Shown here one piece after another: positions 6,026 to 13,718 of a DNA stretch of 13,718 bases. This DNA is from Sulfurimonadaceae bacterium (lineage in GTDB: Bacteria; Campylobacterota; Campylobacteria; Campylobacterales; Sulfurimonadaceae). The stretch covers positions 1-13,718 of the forward strand of contig JAQUCZ010000011.1 of NCBI GenBank assembly GCA_028685945.1, in the 5' to 3' direction. The notes under the pieces are model-generated. The model was not told where the DNA came from. It made no database searches and saw only the letters and a list, made by a program, of their open reading frames with translations. The position numbers were made by a program, and so were the translations under genes. Every line of letters begins with the position of its first letter. Position 1 is the stretch's first letter.

Positions 6026-6706
6026 TTACTGCGCCAACTCCTCTTTTTGTTTTTGGATGATTTCCGCTTTTTTTCTCGCTTCTTCCTCTTCCAAAGCTCT
6101 ACGAAGCGCCTCTTTTTTTTCTAAATCTGTTTTACGCAATCGCTCGATTTTTTCTTGTTCGGTCTCTTTCTTTGTCTCGTAATAAACAGCCTCTTTAGCT
6201 TTTTGTGCGGCAATGCGTTTTTGTTGGAGTGACTCTTGTTTTTCTATGAGGAGAGCTATTGCACCCTCTTTAGCTATCTCTTGCGTGTGAGTATTGTAGT
6301 AGCGCAAAATCTGCTCTTCGTACTTAGAAAGCGGCAACAACCCCGAATCGATCATCTGTACAAACAAAACACTCTTCTCTTTTTGGATAGAATCTTCAAA
6401 CGTGTCGGCAACAAGTTTTTTGAAAAAATCGTTTGTTTTAATCAGCTCGCGTAAATCCTCGAGGTAGATATCTTTATCGGCGCTACCGTCCTCTTTTTCA
6501 ACACCCTTGCCGTATTCTTTGGCACTTGCTACTTCGCTTATATAGACATCTATCTGATTGATGTAGCGCGAAAACTCTTTTATTTTTTTAAGCTCCTCGA
6601 TTTTCGGAGCATTTGCATATATTTCGTCTCCCAACTGGGTGTAAACCCTCGGTGTTTGCGAATATAAAAACGTTACAAATACGATAAATACTAAAAAACT
6701 TTTCAT
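6026..6706 (-). CDS. Unknown exported coiled-coil protein
   Basis: I do not recognise this 226-aa protein. Residues 1-16 (MKSFLVFIVFVTFLYS) look like a signal peptide with possible cleavage before Q17, so it is probably periplasmic. The middle (~20-150) is a mixed helical region with no motif I can name. Residues ~152-226 are extremely rich in Lys, Glu, Gln and Ala (for example RALEEEEARKKAEIIQKQKE) and should form a long charged helix or coiled coil. No Cys is present. A minus-strand TATAAT at 6736-6741 gives a promoter with a leader of about 23 nt. It is convergent with bpt (1-bp gap) and divergent from the small membrane protein at 6768. A scaffold or envelope role is conceivable but unsupported. 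Confidence 0.75.
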   Translation of the reverse strand: MKSFLVFIVFVTFLYSQTPRVYTQLGDEIYANAPKIEELKKIKEFSRYINQIDVYISEVASAKEYGKGVEKEDGSADKDIYLEDLRELIKTNDFFKKLVADTFEDSIQKEKSVLFVQMIDSGLLPLSKYEEQILRYYNTHTQEIAKEGAIALLIEKQESLQQKRIAAQKAKEAVYYETKKETEQEKIERLRKTDLEKKEALRRALEEEEARKKAEIIQKQKEELAQ

Positions 6707-6735
6707 TTCTATGCACCTAACTTCTTTTTGTGAGA

Positions 6736-6741
6736 ATTATA
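6736..6741 (-). promoter_or_regulatory. -10 box for the exported coiled-coil gene
   Basis: TATAAT on the minus strand, 30 bp before the ATG at 6706; predicted start near 6729. There is no evident -35. It lies in a 61-bp divergent spacer, 15 bp from an oppositely oriented TATAAT. Confidence 0.5.
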
Positions 6742-6756
6742 TCAAATTATAGATGA

Positions 6757-6762
6757 TATAAT
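6757..6762 (+). promoter_or_regulatory. -10 box abutting the 78-aa gene start
   Basis: TATAAT ends only five bases before ATG 6768, which would place transcription start at or next to the start codon and give a leaderless or nearly leaderless mRNA. A second candidate, TATAGA at 6748-6753, would give a leader of about 8 nt. No Shine-Dalgarno sequence is visible in either case. Confidence 0.4.
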
Positions 6763-6767
6763 AAACT

Positions 6768-7004
6768 ATGATTAAAATAATATCGACAGAATTGGCATAT
6801 TTTTTCACTATCTTAGTTGTGTTGGCACTTCTTTTTCACGGAGATTTGCTGACTTCACCCCTAGAAAGACTCGATAGAATGGGTCAAACGGGTAATTATG
6901 CACACCCTTTTATATGGGCAGCGGTTGTTTATTTTCTTATAGGCATCGTTCGTTTAATAGTCAAAGGGGTACATGCCATAAAAAACAGAAAGAAAAAAGA
7001 TTGA
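6768..7004 (+). CDS. Unknown small membrane protein, two TM segments
   Basis: This 78-aa protein is not one I recognise. Hydrophobic segments at about 9-24 (LAYFFTILVVLALLFH) and 47-67 (PFIWAAVVYFLIGIVRLIVKG) flank a ~22-residue loop with PLERLDRMGQ. The C-terminus is strongly basic (KNRKKKD), so it is likely cytoplasmic. The frame is supported by two membrane spans, a promoter-like box immediately upstream and its fit between a divergent gene and the convergent fusA. The start codon has no ribosome binding site. It may be a conserved hypothetical inner-membrane protein; the function is unknown. Confidence 0.65.
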   Translation: MIKIISTELAYFFTILVVLALLFHGDLLTSPLERLDRMGQTGNYAHPFIWAAVVYFLIGIVRLIVKGVHAIKNRKKKD

Positions 7005-7050
7005 TTCGCTTGTAAAAGTAGAAGTAAAAGTTTAAAAAGGAAGGAGTAAA

Positions 7051-7069
7051 CAACCGCCCAAGGCGGTTG
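7051..7069 (-). terminator. Probable fusA (str operon) terminator
   Basis: A GC-rich 8-bp perfect stem, caaccgcc (7051-7058) / ggcggttg (7062-7069), with a 3-nt loop begins 15 bases beyond the fusA stop. On the minus strand it is followed by a pyrimidine-rich tract including TTTACTCCTTCC then TTTTT. The U-run is interrupted, so efficiency is uncertain. It also faces the convergent 78-aa gene but has no T-run on that side. Confidence 0.6.
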
Positions 7070-7083
7070 AAGCGCAAGGCTGA

Positions 7084-9174
7084 TTAGCCGTTGCGTTTTT
7101 TGATGATCTCTTCAGAGACGTTTCTTGGAACCTCTTCGTAGTGATCGAATTCCATAGAATATGTTGCACGTCCTTGTGTTGCAGAACGAAGGTCGGTAGA
7201 ATATCCGAACATCTCCGCAAGCGGTACGAACGCGTCAACGATTTTGTTACCTGCACGGTCACCCATGTTTGTAACTTGTCCACGGCGGCGGTTAAGGTCA
7301 CCGATAACATCCCCCATGAAGTCTTCAGGAACTTCGACTTCCACTTTCATCAACGGCTCTAAGATAGCAGGATCTGCTTTTCTCGCACCCTCTTTGAATC
7401 CCATAGAAGCGGCAAGTTTAAACGCCATCTCGTTCGAGTCGACGTCATGGTATGAACCGTCATAAAGCGTAACATCGATATCTTCGATAGGATACCCTGC
7501 AAGAACACCGTTTTGCATAGCTTCGGCACACCCTTTTTCAACCGCAGGAATATACTCTCTTGGAACCGTACCACCTTTGATCTCATTGTGGAATACGTAA
7601 CCCGTTCCAGGCTCACCCGGTTTGATTTTAAGGAATACGTGACCGAATTGTCCGCGTCCACCCGATTGTTTCGCGTATTTGTACTCTTGGTCAACTTCTT
7701 TTCTGATAGTTTCGCGGTAAGAAACTTGCGGTGCACCCACTTCAGCTTCTACTTTAAACTCACGTTTCATACGGTCAACGATAATCTCAAGGTGAAGCTC
7801 ACCCATACCGGAGATAATAGTTTGTCCCGTCTCTTCGTCAGTGTGTACGCGGAAAGATGGATCCTCAGCTGCAAGTTTTCCTAGAGCGATACCCATTTTC
7901 TCTTGGTCTGCTTTTGTTTTTGGCTCAACAGCTACGGAGATAACAGGCTCAGGGAATACCATACGCTCTAAAACCACTTTGTCGGCATCAGAACACAACG
8001 TATCACCCGTAGTAGTATCTTTAAGACCTACGACGGCTGCGATTTCACCTGCGTAAACCTCTTTAACCTCTTCACGTTTGATAGCATGCATTTTCATGAT
8101 ACGACCGATACGCTCTTTTTTGTTTTTCGTAGAGTTGATAGCGTATGTACCGGACTCTAATTTACCGCGGTAAACACGAATAAACGTTAATTGTCCAACA
8201 AACGGGTCAGTCATAATTTTGAATGCTAAAGCAGCGAAAGGTCCGTTATCCGTAGATTCTACAACAACCTCTTTCTCTTCATCATCCATCATAGTACCAC
8301 GGATCGCAGCAACTTCCGTCGGAGCCGGCAAGTAGGCAACAACAGCGTCAAGAAGTGTTTGAACACCTTTGTTTTTGAATGAAGTACCGCACACCATAGG
8401 AACGATATGCATACCGATTGTAGCTGCTTTGATACCCGCTACGATCTCTTCAGTCGTAAGCTCTTCACCCTCTAGGAATTTTTCCATTAAAGCGTCATTG
8501 CCCTCAACACCCGAGATAGCTTCGATCATTTTTTCGCGGTATTCGTTTGCTTTGTCGACTAAAGAAGCACGGATCGGTTGTTCATGGTAGTTTGAACCCA
8601 TAGCTGCATCTTTATCCCAAACGATCTCTTTCATCTTAACGAGGTCTACGATACCTTCGAAAGAATCTTCGGCACCGATAGGGATTTGGATAGGAACCGG
8701 ATTCCCTTTTAATCTCTCATCGATTTGTTTTTCAACATTGTAAAAATCTGCACCCGTTCTATCCATTTTATTTACGTAAACGATAGAAGGAACGCCGTAA
8801 CGATTTCTTTGTCTCCAAACAGTTTCCGATTGCGGTTGTACGCCACCTACGGCACAAAATACCGAAACGGCACCGTCAAGTACACGCATAGAACGCTCAA
8901 CTTCAATAGTGAAGTCAACGTGGCCCGGAGTGTCGATAATATTAATTTGTTTTCCGTCCCACTCACATGTAGTCGCAGCAGAAGTAATTGTAATACCACG
9001 CTCTTGTTCTTGCTCCATCCAGTCCATGGTAGCTGTACCTTCGTGAGTCTCACCAATTTTATGCTCAATACCAGTATAGAAAAGGATTCTCTCTGTTGTT
9101 GTTGTTTTACCAGCATCGATGTGTGCAGCAATACCTATGTTTCTTACATCTTCTAGTTTGTGCGTTCTTGCCAT
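7084..9174 (-). CDS. fusA: Elongation factor G
   Basis: EF-G is the GTPase that drives translocation and, with RRF, ribosome recycling. The 696-aa protein is full length. The G domain shows G1 AHIDAGKT (17-24), the switch I segment RGITITSAA (59-67), G3 DTPGH (81-85), G4 NKMD (135-138) and a G5-type GTSFKNKG. Domain IV contains GGRGQFGHV and YDGSYHDVDSNEMAF, whose loop reaches the decoding centre; domain V contains EVPEDFMGDVIGDLNRRRGQ. It is canonical EF-G rather than the ribosome-protection or FusA2 type. AGGA lies 8 bases before the ATG, and the gap to rpsG is 12 bp. It is last in the rpsL-rpsG-fusA operon; tuf does not follow. Confidence 0.98.
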   Translation of the reverse strand: MARTHKLEDVRNIGIAAHIDAGKTTTTERILFYTGIEHKIGETHEGTATMDWMEQEQERGITITSAATTCEWDGKQINIIDTPGHVDFTIEVERSMRVLDGAVSVFCAVGGVQPQSETVWRQRNRYGVPSIVYVNKMDRTGADFYNVEKQIDERLKGNPVPIQIPIGAEDSFEGIVDLVKMKEIVWDKDAAMGSNYHEQPIRASLVDKANEYREKMIEAISGVEGNDALMEKFLEGEELTTEEIVAGIKAATIGMHIVPMVCGTSFKNKGVQTLLDAVVAYLPAPTEVAAIRGTMMDDEEKEVVVESTDNGPFAALAFKIMTDPFVGQLTFIRVYRGKLESGTYAINSTKNKKERIGRIMKMHAIKREEVKEVYAGEIAAVVGLKDTTTGDTLCSDADKVVLERMVFPEPVISVAVEPKTKADQEKMGIALGKLAAEDPSFRVHTDEETGQTIISGMGELHLEIIVDRMKREFKVEAEVGAPQVSYRETIRKEVDQEYKYAKQSGGRGQFGHVFLKIKPGEPGTGYVFHNEIKGGTVPREYIPAVEKGCAEAMQNGVLAGYPIEDIDVTLYDGSYHDVDSNEMAFKLAASMGFKEGARKADPAILEPLMKVEVEVPEDFMGDVIGDLNRRRGQVTNMGDRAGNKIVDAFVPLAEMFGYSTDLRSATQGRATYSMEFDHYEEVPRNVSEEIIKKRNG

Positions 9175-9186
9175 AATTTTATCCTA

Positions 9187-9654
9187 TTACCAGCGATAGT
9201 GAGCAAACGCTTTATTTGCTTCAGCCATTTTGTAAGTATCTTCTTTTTTCTTGAATGCAGAACCTTTTTGTCCTGCAGCATCCATTAACTCGTTGGCTAA
9301 TCTCTCAGCCATCGTTCTTTCATTTCTTTTGCGTGCAGCATCAACTATCCAGCGAATAGCGAGTGAAAGTTGACGTACAGGGCGTACTTCTACTGGAACT
9401 TGGTATGTAGCACCACCGACACGACGGCTTTTTACTTCAATAACAGGTTTGATATTGTCAATAGCTTCGTTAAACGTATCGATACCTGATTTTTCGCCTC
9501 TTGTACCGATGATATCAATCGCGCTGTAAATAATTTTTTCAGCGGTAGATTTTTTTCCATCGTACATGATTTTGTTAATAAACTTCGTTAAAACTTTGCT
9601 TCCGTAGATCGGGTCAGGCATAATTTCACGAACAGGAGCTTTTCTTCTTCTCAT
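9187..9654 (-). CDS. rpsG: 30S ribosomal protein S7
   Basis: S7 nucleates assembly of the 3' major domain of 16S rRNA and lines the E site of the 30S head. The 155-aa protein has the family start MRRRKAPVREIMPDPIYGSK, the conserved VGGATYQVPVEVRP segment (~79-92), WIVDAARKR and the C-terminal AHYRW. A clear AAGGA lies ahead of the ATG. It sits between rpsL (91-bp spacer) and fusA (12 bp). In E. coli S7 represses its own operon by binding the rpsL-rpsG spacer; whether the spacer here does so cannot be told from sequence. Confidence 0.98.
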   Translation of the reverse strand: MRRRKAPVREIMPDPIYGSKVLTKFINKIMYDGKKSTAEKIIYSAIDIIGTRGEKSGIDTFNEAIDNIKPVIEVKSRRVGGATYQVPVEVRPVRQLSLAIRWIVDAARKRNERTMAERLANELMDAAGQKGSAFKKKEDTYKMAEANKAFAHYRW

Positions 9655-9745
9655 TTTTTTTCCTTATCTTCAATTTTTTCAAATTTACTCAAAACCTCAC
9701 TACATAAACGTAGTTAGTCCTGTGCTAGCTTGAATGGTTTTGTAA

Positions 9746-10126
9746 TTATTTTTTAGCTTTTGGCTTTTTAGTTCCGTATTTAGAACGAGACACGGTACGG
9801 TTTGCAACACCTGCAGTATCGAGTGCACCGCGGACGATATGGTATTTAACCCCCGGTAAGTCTTTAATACGACCACCGCGAACAAGTACGATAGAGTGCT
9901 CTTGAAGGTTGTGACCCTCACCCATAATATAGGAAATAACTTCAAATCCAGAAGTTAAACGAACTTTTGCAACTTTTCTCAAAGCCGAGTTAGGTTTTTT
10001 AGGTGTTGTTGTGTAAACACGAGTACAAACACCACGACGTTGTGGGCATGACACAAGAGCAGGCGATTTTGAGTTTTTAATCACTTTTTTACGCTCTTTA
10101 CGAATCAATTGGTTAATTGTTGGCAT
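9746..10126 (-). CDS. rpsL: 30S ribosomal protein S12
   Basis: S12 sits at the decoding centre and affects accuracy. The 126-aa protein is colinear with the E. coli protein, with CPQRRGVCTRVYTTTPKKPN and GEGHNLQEHSIVLVRGGR conserved. Lys43 and Lys88, where changes classically give streptomycin resistance, are wild type. Asp89, the usual beta-methylthiolation site, is present in KDLPG. AAAGGA lies upstream of the ATG. It is first gene of the str-type operon, 185 bp after rpoC, with its own promoter. Confidence 0.98.
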   Translation of the reverse strand: MPTINQLIRKERKKVIKNSKSPALVSCPQRRGVCTRVYTTTPKKPNSALRKVAKVRLTSGFEVISYIMGEGHNLQEHSIVLVRGGRIKDLPGVKYHIVRGALDTAGVANRTVSRSKYGTKKPKAKK

Positions 10127-10179
10127 ACAATTCCTTTCTTAAGTTATCCAGTAGAATCTAATTCTCTAAAATTGAGAGA

Positions 10180-10185
10180 ATTATA
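10180..10185 (-). promoter_or_regulatory. -10 box of the rpsL-rpsG-fusA operon
   Basis: TATAAT on the minus strand, 54 bp before the rpsL ATG; predicted start near 10173 with a ~47-nt leader. No recognisable -35. Its downstream edge overlaps an inverted repeat (aattctct at 10160-10167 with agagaatt at 10175-10182). Confidence 0.55.
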
Positions 10186-10272
10186 AACGCGTAATGATAT
10201 AGAAAAAGTATTTAAAGTTTGCTTATTTTAAGAATTAATTAATGTTTGAAGTGAAATATGCGGACATTGGAT

Positions 10273-10303
10273 ACACATGCCAAGAAAAAACCTTGGCATG
10301 TGT
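10273..10303 (-). terminator. Strong hairpin just after rpoC
   Basis: A perfect 12-bp stem, acacatgccaag (10273-10284) / cttggcatgtgt (10292-10303), with a 7-nt loop that is T-rich on the minus strand, begins 8 bases after the rpoC stop. Position and strength suggest termination or 3'-end protection. No U-run follows on the rpoC strand: the Us are in the loop. The remaining spacer to rpsL holds the operon promoter and nothing else I can identify. Confidence 0.55.
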
Positions 10304-10311
10304 CGTAAAAA

Positions 10312-13300
10312 TTAGTTTTGCTCTTTGGCGAAAGATATCTCTTTGCCTTTGTAGATACCCGTACCGACCGGAATCGTACGACCGATAATAACGTTCTCTT
10401 TAAGATCGTTAAGATCGTCAATTTTTGCCGAAACAGCCGCTTCGGTCAATACTTTCGTCGTATCTTGGAAGGATGCAGCCGAGATAATCGAGTCTGCAGA
10501 AACAGCAGCACGCGTAATACCTACGAGGAACGGTTCAGCGATCGCAGGACGTCCGCCTAGACGCATAATTTTTTCGTTTTCTTGCGCAAATTTATTTTTA
10601 GAGATTAAATCTCCTTCGATAAACTTCGTATCGCCCGATTTGATAATTTTAACCTGACGTAACATCTGCGTAAAAATTACCTCGATGTGTTTGTCTGCAA
10701 TATTTACCCCTTGTGAGCGGTAAACTTGTTGTACTTCACTGACAAGGTAGTTATAAAGTGCTTTAACACCCATGATTCTTAAAACTTCATGAGACGAAAC
10801 GATACCCGTAGTTAGTCTCTCCCCTGCGTGAACGAAGTCACCGCTGTTAACGACCGGAGAATGCGACTTATCTACGAAATACTCTTTCATTAAGCCGCTA
10901 TCGGATGCAACGATAATTCTCGTTTTACCGCGTAACGGTTTTCCGAAACTAACGATACCGTCGATTTCCGAAATAAGGGCAGTCGCTTTTGGACGGCGCC
11001 CTTCAAAGAGCTCGGATACACGCGGAAGACCCCCGGTGATGTCGCTTGATTTTTGAAGCGCTTTAGGCGTTTTCGCTAAAACATCCGCTACTTTTACCGT
11101 CGCACCGTCTTGTACGAAAATAGAAGATTTCGAATCGATGCTATAACGTAACAATTCGCCGTCTTCCGTTGCAAGAACGATGGTCGGTTTGTAATCGGAC
11201 GGGATATGGTCGTTGATCATCAAACGTGTCTTACCTGTAAGCTCGTCAAGCTGCTCGGTTGCCGTTGTTCCGACGATAATATCTTCGTATTTAACCGTAC
11301 CGTTTGCTTCGGAAATAATAGGGTTTGAATACGGATCCCACTCTGCAATAACCGTAGATTCGTCTGAAACAGGTTTTGCAAGCAACGTTTTCGCCGTTAC
11401 AGGTTCGTCGTCGTTTACGACAAGGATCGAGCCGCGCGCGATGTAATGGCGTACCGCTTCGCGGTTATTTTCATCGACAACCGTTGCAAAAAGCCCTTTC
11501 TCGACAACCGTATACCCTGCTTTTAGCCCTTCAAATCTTTCTAAATAATCGCCGCGCAACAAGAAGTACTTCACGGTACCCTCATCTTTTGCATAGATTT
11601 TTTGCGTTACGGGATCACCGTTATTTACCAATACTTCGGAAGCATACGGGATACGGCTTGGAACGTTCCAACCGTCTTTAATAGTCTCTACGATAGACTC
11701 ATGCTCTTTAACGTTTGCGCCGCTTTCGTACGGGAAGTAATATTTCCCTTCGATTTGTCCGCCGACACCTGCAAGTTCGTTCGGTTTTGCGATCTCGTTT
11801 TTACGAAGCGTATAACGCACGGTTTCTTTTTCGCCGCTTACACTTACGATCACTTCGTCGTGCACGGTTTGGATTTCAAATTTTCCTGCAAAAGGCGCCT
11901 TAATTTTCGGCTCAACCAATAATACGGCAGCATTTCTTCTGTTAGCCACGATATTACGCCCCTCTTTTGAAGCGTATGTTTTCAGGTTGTAATAACGGAT
12001 AAAACCTTCTTTTTCGGCAATAACTTGTCTCTCTTGTGCCGTAGAAGACGCTGTTCCCCCGACGTGGAACGTTCTAAGCGTCAACTGGGTACCCGGCTCA
12101 CCGATCGATTGAGCAGCGATAATACCGACCGCTTCACCCGTACGTACGATACTTCCCGTAGCAAGGTTCACTCCGTAGCATAATGCACAGATTCCCCCCT
12201 CGCTTTTACATGTCGTCGGCGTTCTGATATATGCCGATTTGATTCCCGCTTCTGCAATCACTTTCGCACTTACTTCGTCGATCAACGTGCCCTCAGCAAA
12301 AAGGATTTCGTTTGAGATCGGATCGATAATATCATCGGCGAGTACGCGACCGTTTAGTCTGTCTTCCAAAGACTCGATAAGAGTATTTTGATCGGAAATA
12401 TCACTAATCTCGATACCTTCGTGTGTATGGCAGTCGTGCTCGACGATTTTTACGTTTTGTGCAACGTCTACAAGTTTACGCGTCAAATAACCCGCGTTTG
12501 CTGTTTTAAGAGCGGTATCGGCGAGACCTTTTCTAGCACCGTGGGTAGAAATAAAGTACTCGATAACGTTAAGACCCTCTTTAAAGTTTGAGATAATCGG
12601 CGTTTCGATAATCTCACCGCTCGGTTTTGCCATAAGTCCGCGCATACCCGCCAACTGACGAATTTGAGCCGCAGAACCACGAGCTCCCGAGTCCGCCATC
12701 ATATGGATCGAGTTAAACCCTTGTTTATCGGTTTGTACAAGCTCCATCATCTGCATTGCCAGCGTATTGTTCGTATCCGTCCAAACGTCGATGATTTTGT
12801 TGTAACGCTCTTGTTCCGTCAAAAGACCCGCTTCAAATTGTTTTTGGATCTCGATTACTCTGTTTGTCGAGTCGGTGATCTTGACCTGTTTCTCTTTTGG
12901 AACAATGATGTCCGCGATAGAGATAGAGATACCCGCTTCGGTAGCGTGTTTAAAACCTAAATCTTTTAAGTTATCCAAGAATTGAGACGTTACGCCGATA
13001 CCTCCGTGTTTTTGTACGTAATCGACAAGTTCGTTAATCGCTTTTTTCTTCATCGTTCTGTTCCAAAGCTCCGTAGGTACGAAACTAGGTACAACCGCTT
13101 TAAGCAATAAACGCCCCGCCGTCGTATGGATAATACGCCCGTCTATTTTCGTACGAACCTTGGCATGTAGATCAAGCGCTTTATTTTCGATAGCGATTCT
13201 AATCTCGTCTACGTTAGCAAAAAGTTTGTTCGAACCTTTTACGCCGTTTTTCTCCAAAGACATATAGTAAATACCGAGAACCATATCCTGTGAAGGTGTA

Positions 13301-13718
13301 GCAATCGCTTTACCAGAAGCAGGAAGCAAGATGTTCATAGAAGCAAGCATAAGAACTTTTGCTTCTGCAATAGCAGCCGAGCTCAAAGGTACGTGAACCG
13401 CCATCTGGTCACCGTCGAAGTCGGCGTTGAACGCGGCACAAACAAGCGGATGCAACTGAATAGCTTTTCCGTCTATAAGTTTCGGGTGAAACGCTTGAAT
13501 TGAGAGTTTGTGAAGCGTCGGTGCACGGTTAAGAAGTACAGGATACCCATCAACGATCTCTGCAAGACATTCCCAGACCTCGTTTGTTTTCTCTTCGATC
13601 ATGTTTTTTGCCGCTTTTACGGTTGTCGCGTACCCTTTTTCTTCAAGTTTTGCGATCAAATGCGGCTTGAACAATTCAAGAGCCATTTTTTTCGGTAATC
13701 CACACTCATCCATTCTTA
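10312..13718 (-). CDS. rpoC: RNA polymerase beta' subunit, C-terminal part (cut by window)
   Basis: RpoC provides the catalytic Mg site and DNA clamp of RNA polymerase. The window holds about 1,134 codons plus the TAA stop; the 5' part is outside, and no start or stop is seen at the edge. Numbering from the Met at 13713, the active-site motif NADFDGD is at 96-102 (Asp98, 100, 102), the bridge helix GARKGLADTALKTA at 392-405 and the trigger loop around 526-553 (GIIAAQSIGEPGTQLTLRTF). The second zinc site uses C428, C502, C509 and C512. About 340 residues separate the trigger loop from DITGGLPRVSELFE, more than in E. coli. Some relatives (Helicobacter, Wolinella) fuse rpoB and rpoC; this window cannot show which state applies. 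Confidence 0.98.
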   Translation of the reverse strand, partial: RMDECGLPKKMALELFKPHLIAKLEEKGYATTVKAAKNMIEEKTNEVWECLAEIVDGYPVLLNRAPTLHKLSIQAFHPKLIDGKAIQLHPLVCAAFNADFDGDQMAVHVPLSSAAIAEAKVLMLASMNILLPASGKAIATPSQDMVLGIYYMSLEKNGVKGSNKLFANVDEIRIAIENKALDLHAKVRTKIDGRIIHTTAGRLLLKAVVPSFVPTELWNRTMKKKAINELVDYVQKHGGIGVTSQFLDNLKDLGFKHATEAGISISIADIIVPKEKQVKITDSTNRVIEIQKQFEAGLLTEQERYNKIIDVWTDTNNTLAMQMMELVQTDKQGFNSIHMMADSGARGSAAQIRQLAGMRGLMAKPSGEIIETPIISNFKEGLNVIEYFISTHGARKGLADTALKTANAGYLTRKLVDVAQNVKIVEHDCHTHEGIEISDISDQNTLIESLEDRLNGRVLADDIIDPISNEILFAEGTLIDEVSAKVIAEAGIKSAYIRTPTTCKSEGGICALCYGVNLATGSIVRTGEAVGIIAAQSIGEPGTQLTLRTFHVGGTASSTAQERQVIAEKEGFIRYYNLKTYASKEGRNIVANRRNAAVLLVEPKIKAPFAGKFEIQTVHDEVIVSVSGEKETVRYTLRKNEIAKPNELAGVGGQIEGKYYFPYESGANVKEHESIVETIKDGWNVPSRIPYASEVLVNNGDPVTQKIYAKDEGTVKYFLLRGDYLERFEGLKAGYTVVEKGLFATVVDENNREAVRHYIARGSILVVNDDEPVTAKTLLAKPVSDESTVIAEWDPYSNPIISEANGTVKYEDIIVGTTATEQLDELTGKTRLMINDHIPSDYKPTIVLATEDGELLRYSIDSKSSIFVQDGATVKVADVLAKTPKALQKSSDITGGLPRVSELFEGRRPKATALISEIDGIVSFGKPLRGKTRIIVASDSGLMKEYFVDKSHSPVVNSGDFVHAGERLTTGIVSSHEVLRIMGVKALYNYLVSEVQQVYRSQGVNIADKHIEVIFTQMLRQVKIIKSGDTKFIEGDLISKNKFAQENEKIMRLGGRPAIAEPFLVGITRAAVSADSIISAASFQDTTKVLTEAAVSAKIDDLNDLKENVIIGRTIPVGTGIYKGKEISFAKEQN

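Noticed and set aside
9696..9714. Short hairpin in the rpsG-rpsL spacer (actac/gtagt)
   Set aside because: Only a 5-bp perfect stem in AT-rich sequence; too weak to claim as an S7-binding site or terminator.

Overview
The window looks like a chromosomal housekeeping segment from a flagellated member of the Campylobacterota (former Epsilonproteobacteria). The gene order flgB-flgC-fliE-ftsI is shared with Campylobacter jejuni. RF2 is encoded without the programmed frameshift, -10 boxes are TATAAT-like with poor -35 boxes, and the protein sequences have a Sulfurimonas/Sulfuricurvum/Sulfurovum flavour. GC looks mid-40s percent by eye, which would suit Sulfuricurvum- or Sulfurovum-like genomes; the genus is inference.

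Layout. (1) 1-1019, plus strand: the 3' tip of flgB, then flgC and fliE, which build the proximal flagellar rod. Two near-identical 60-bp double-hairpin repeats lie between flgC and fliE. (2) 1102-2859, plus: a class B penicillin-binding protein (FtsI type) with its own likely promoter. (3) 2836-3669, minus: panC (pantothenate synthesis), overlapping the ftsI tail. (4) 3670-3824: a divergent regulatory region with a symmetric pair of TATAAT boxes and a cluster of hairpins. (5) 3825-4922, plus: prfB (RF2). (6) 4919-7004: an unknown two-TM protein (minus), bpt leucyltransferase (plus), an unknown exported coiled-coil protein (minus) and an unknown small membrane protein (plus). (7) 7084-10126, minus: the str-type operon rpsL-rpsG-fusA with promoter and probable terminator, without tuf directly downstream. 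(8) 10312-13718, minus: the C-terminal ~1,134 codons of rpoC, cut by the window edge.

The genes serve flagellar rod assembly, septal peptidoglycan synthesis, coenzyme A precursor supply, translation termination and elongation, N-degron tagging and transcription. The plus and minus genes between 1.1 and 6.7 kb alternate, giving three tail-to-tail pairs that overlap or abut with no room for terminators. No gap without a gene exceeds 300 bases; the longest are about 185 bp (rpoC-rpsL), 175 bp (flgC-fliE) and 155 bp (panC-prfB).

I saw no tRNA, rRNA, CRISPR array, transposase, prophage or defence gene. I do not see an exciting new multi-gene system here. The items most worth following up are the paired-hairpin repeats inside the flagellar operon, the hairpin cluster and symmetric promoter before prfB, the enlarged insertion in RpoC, and three unrecognised envelope proteins.
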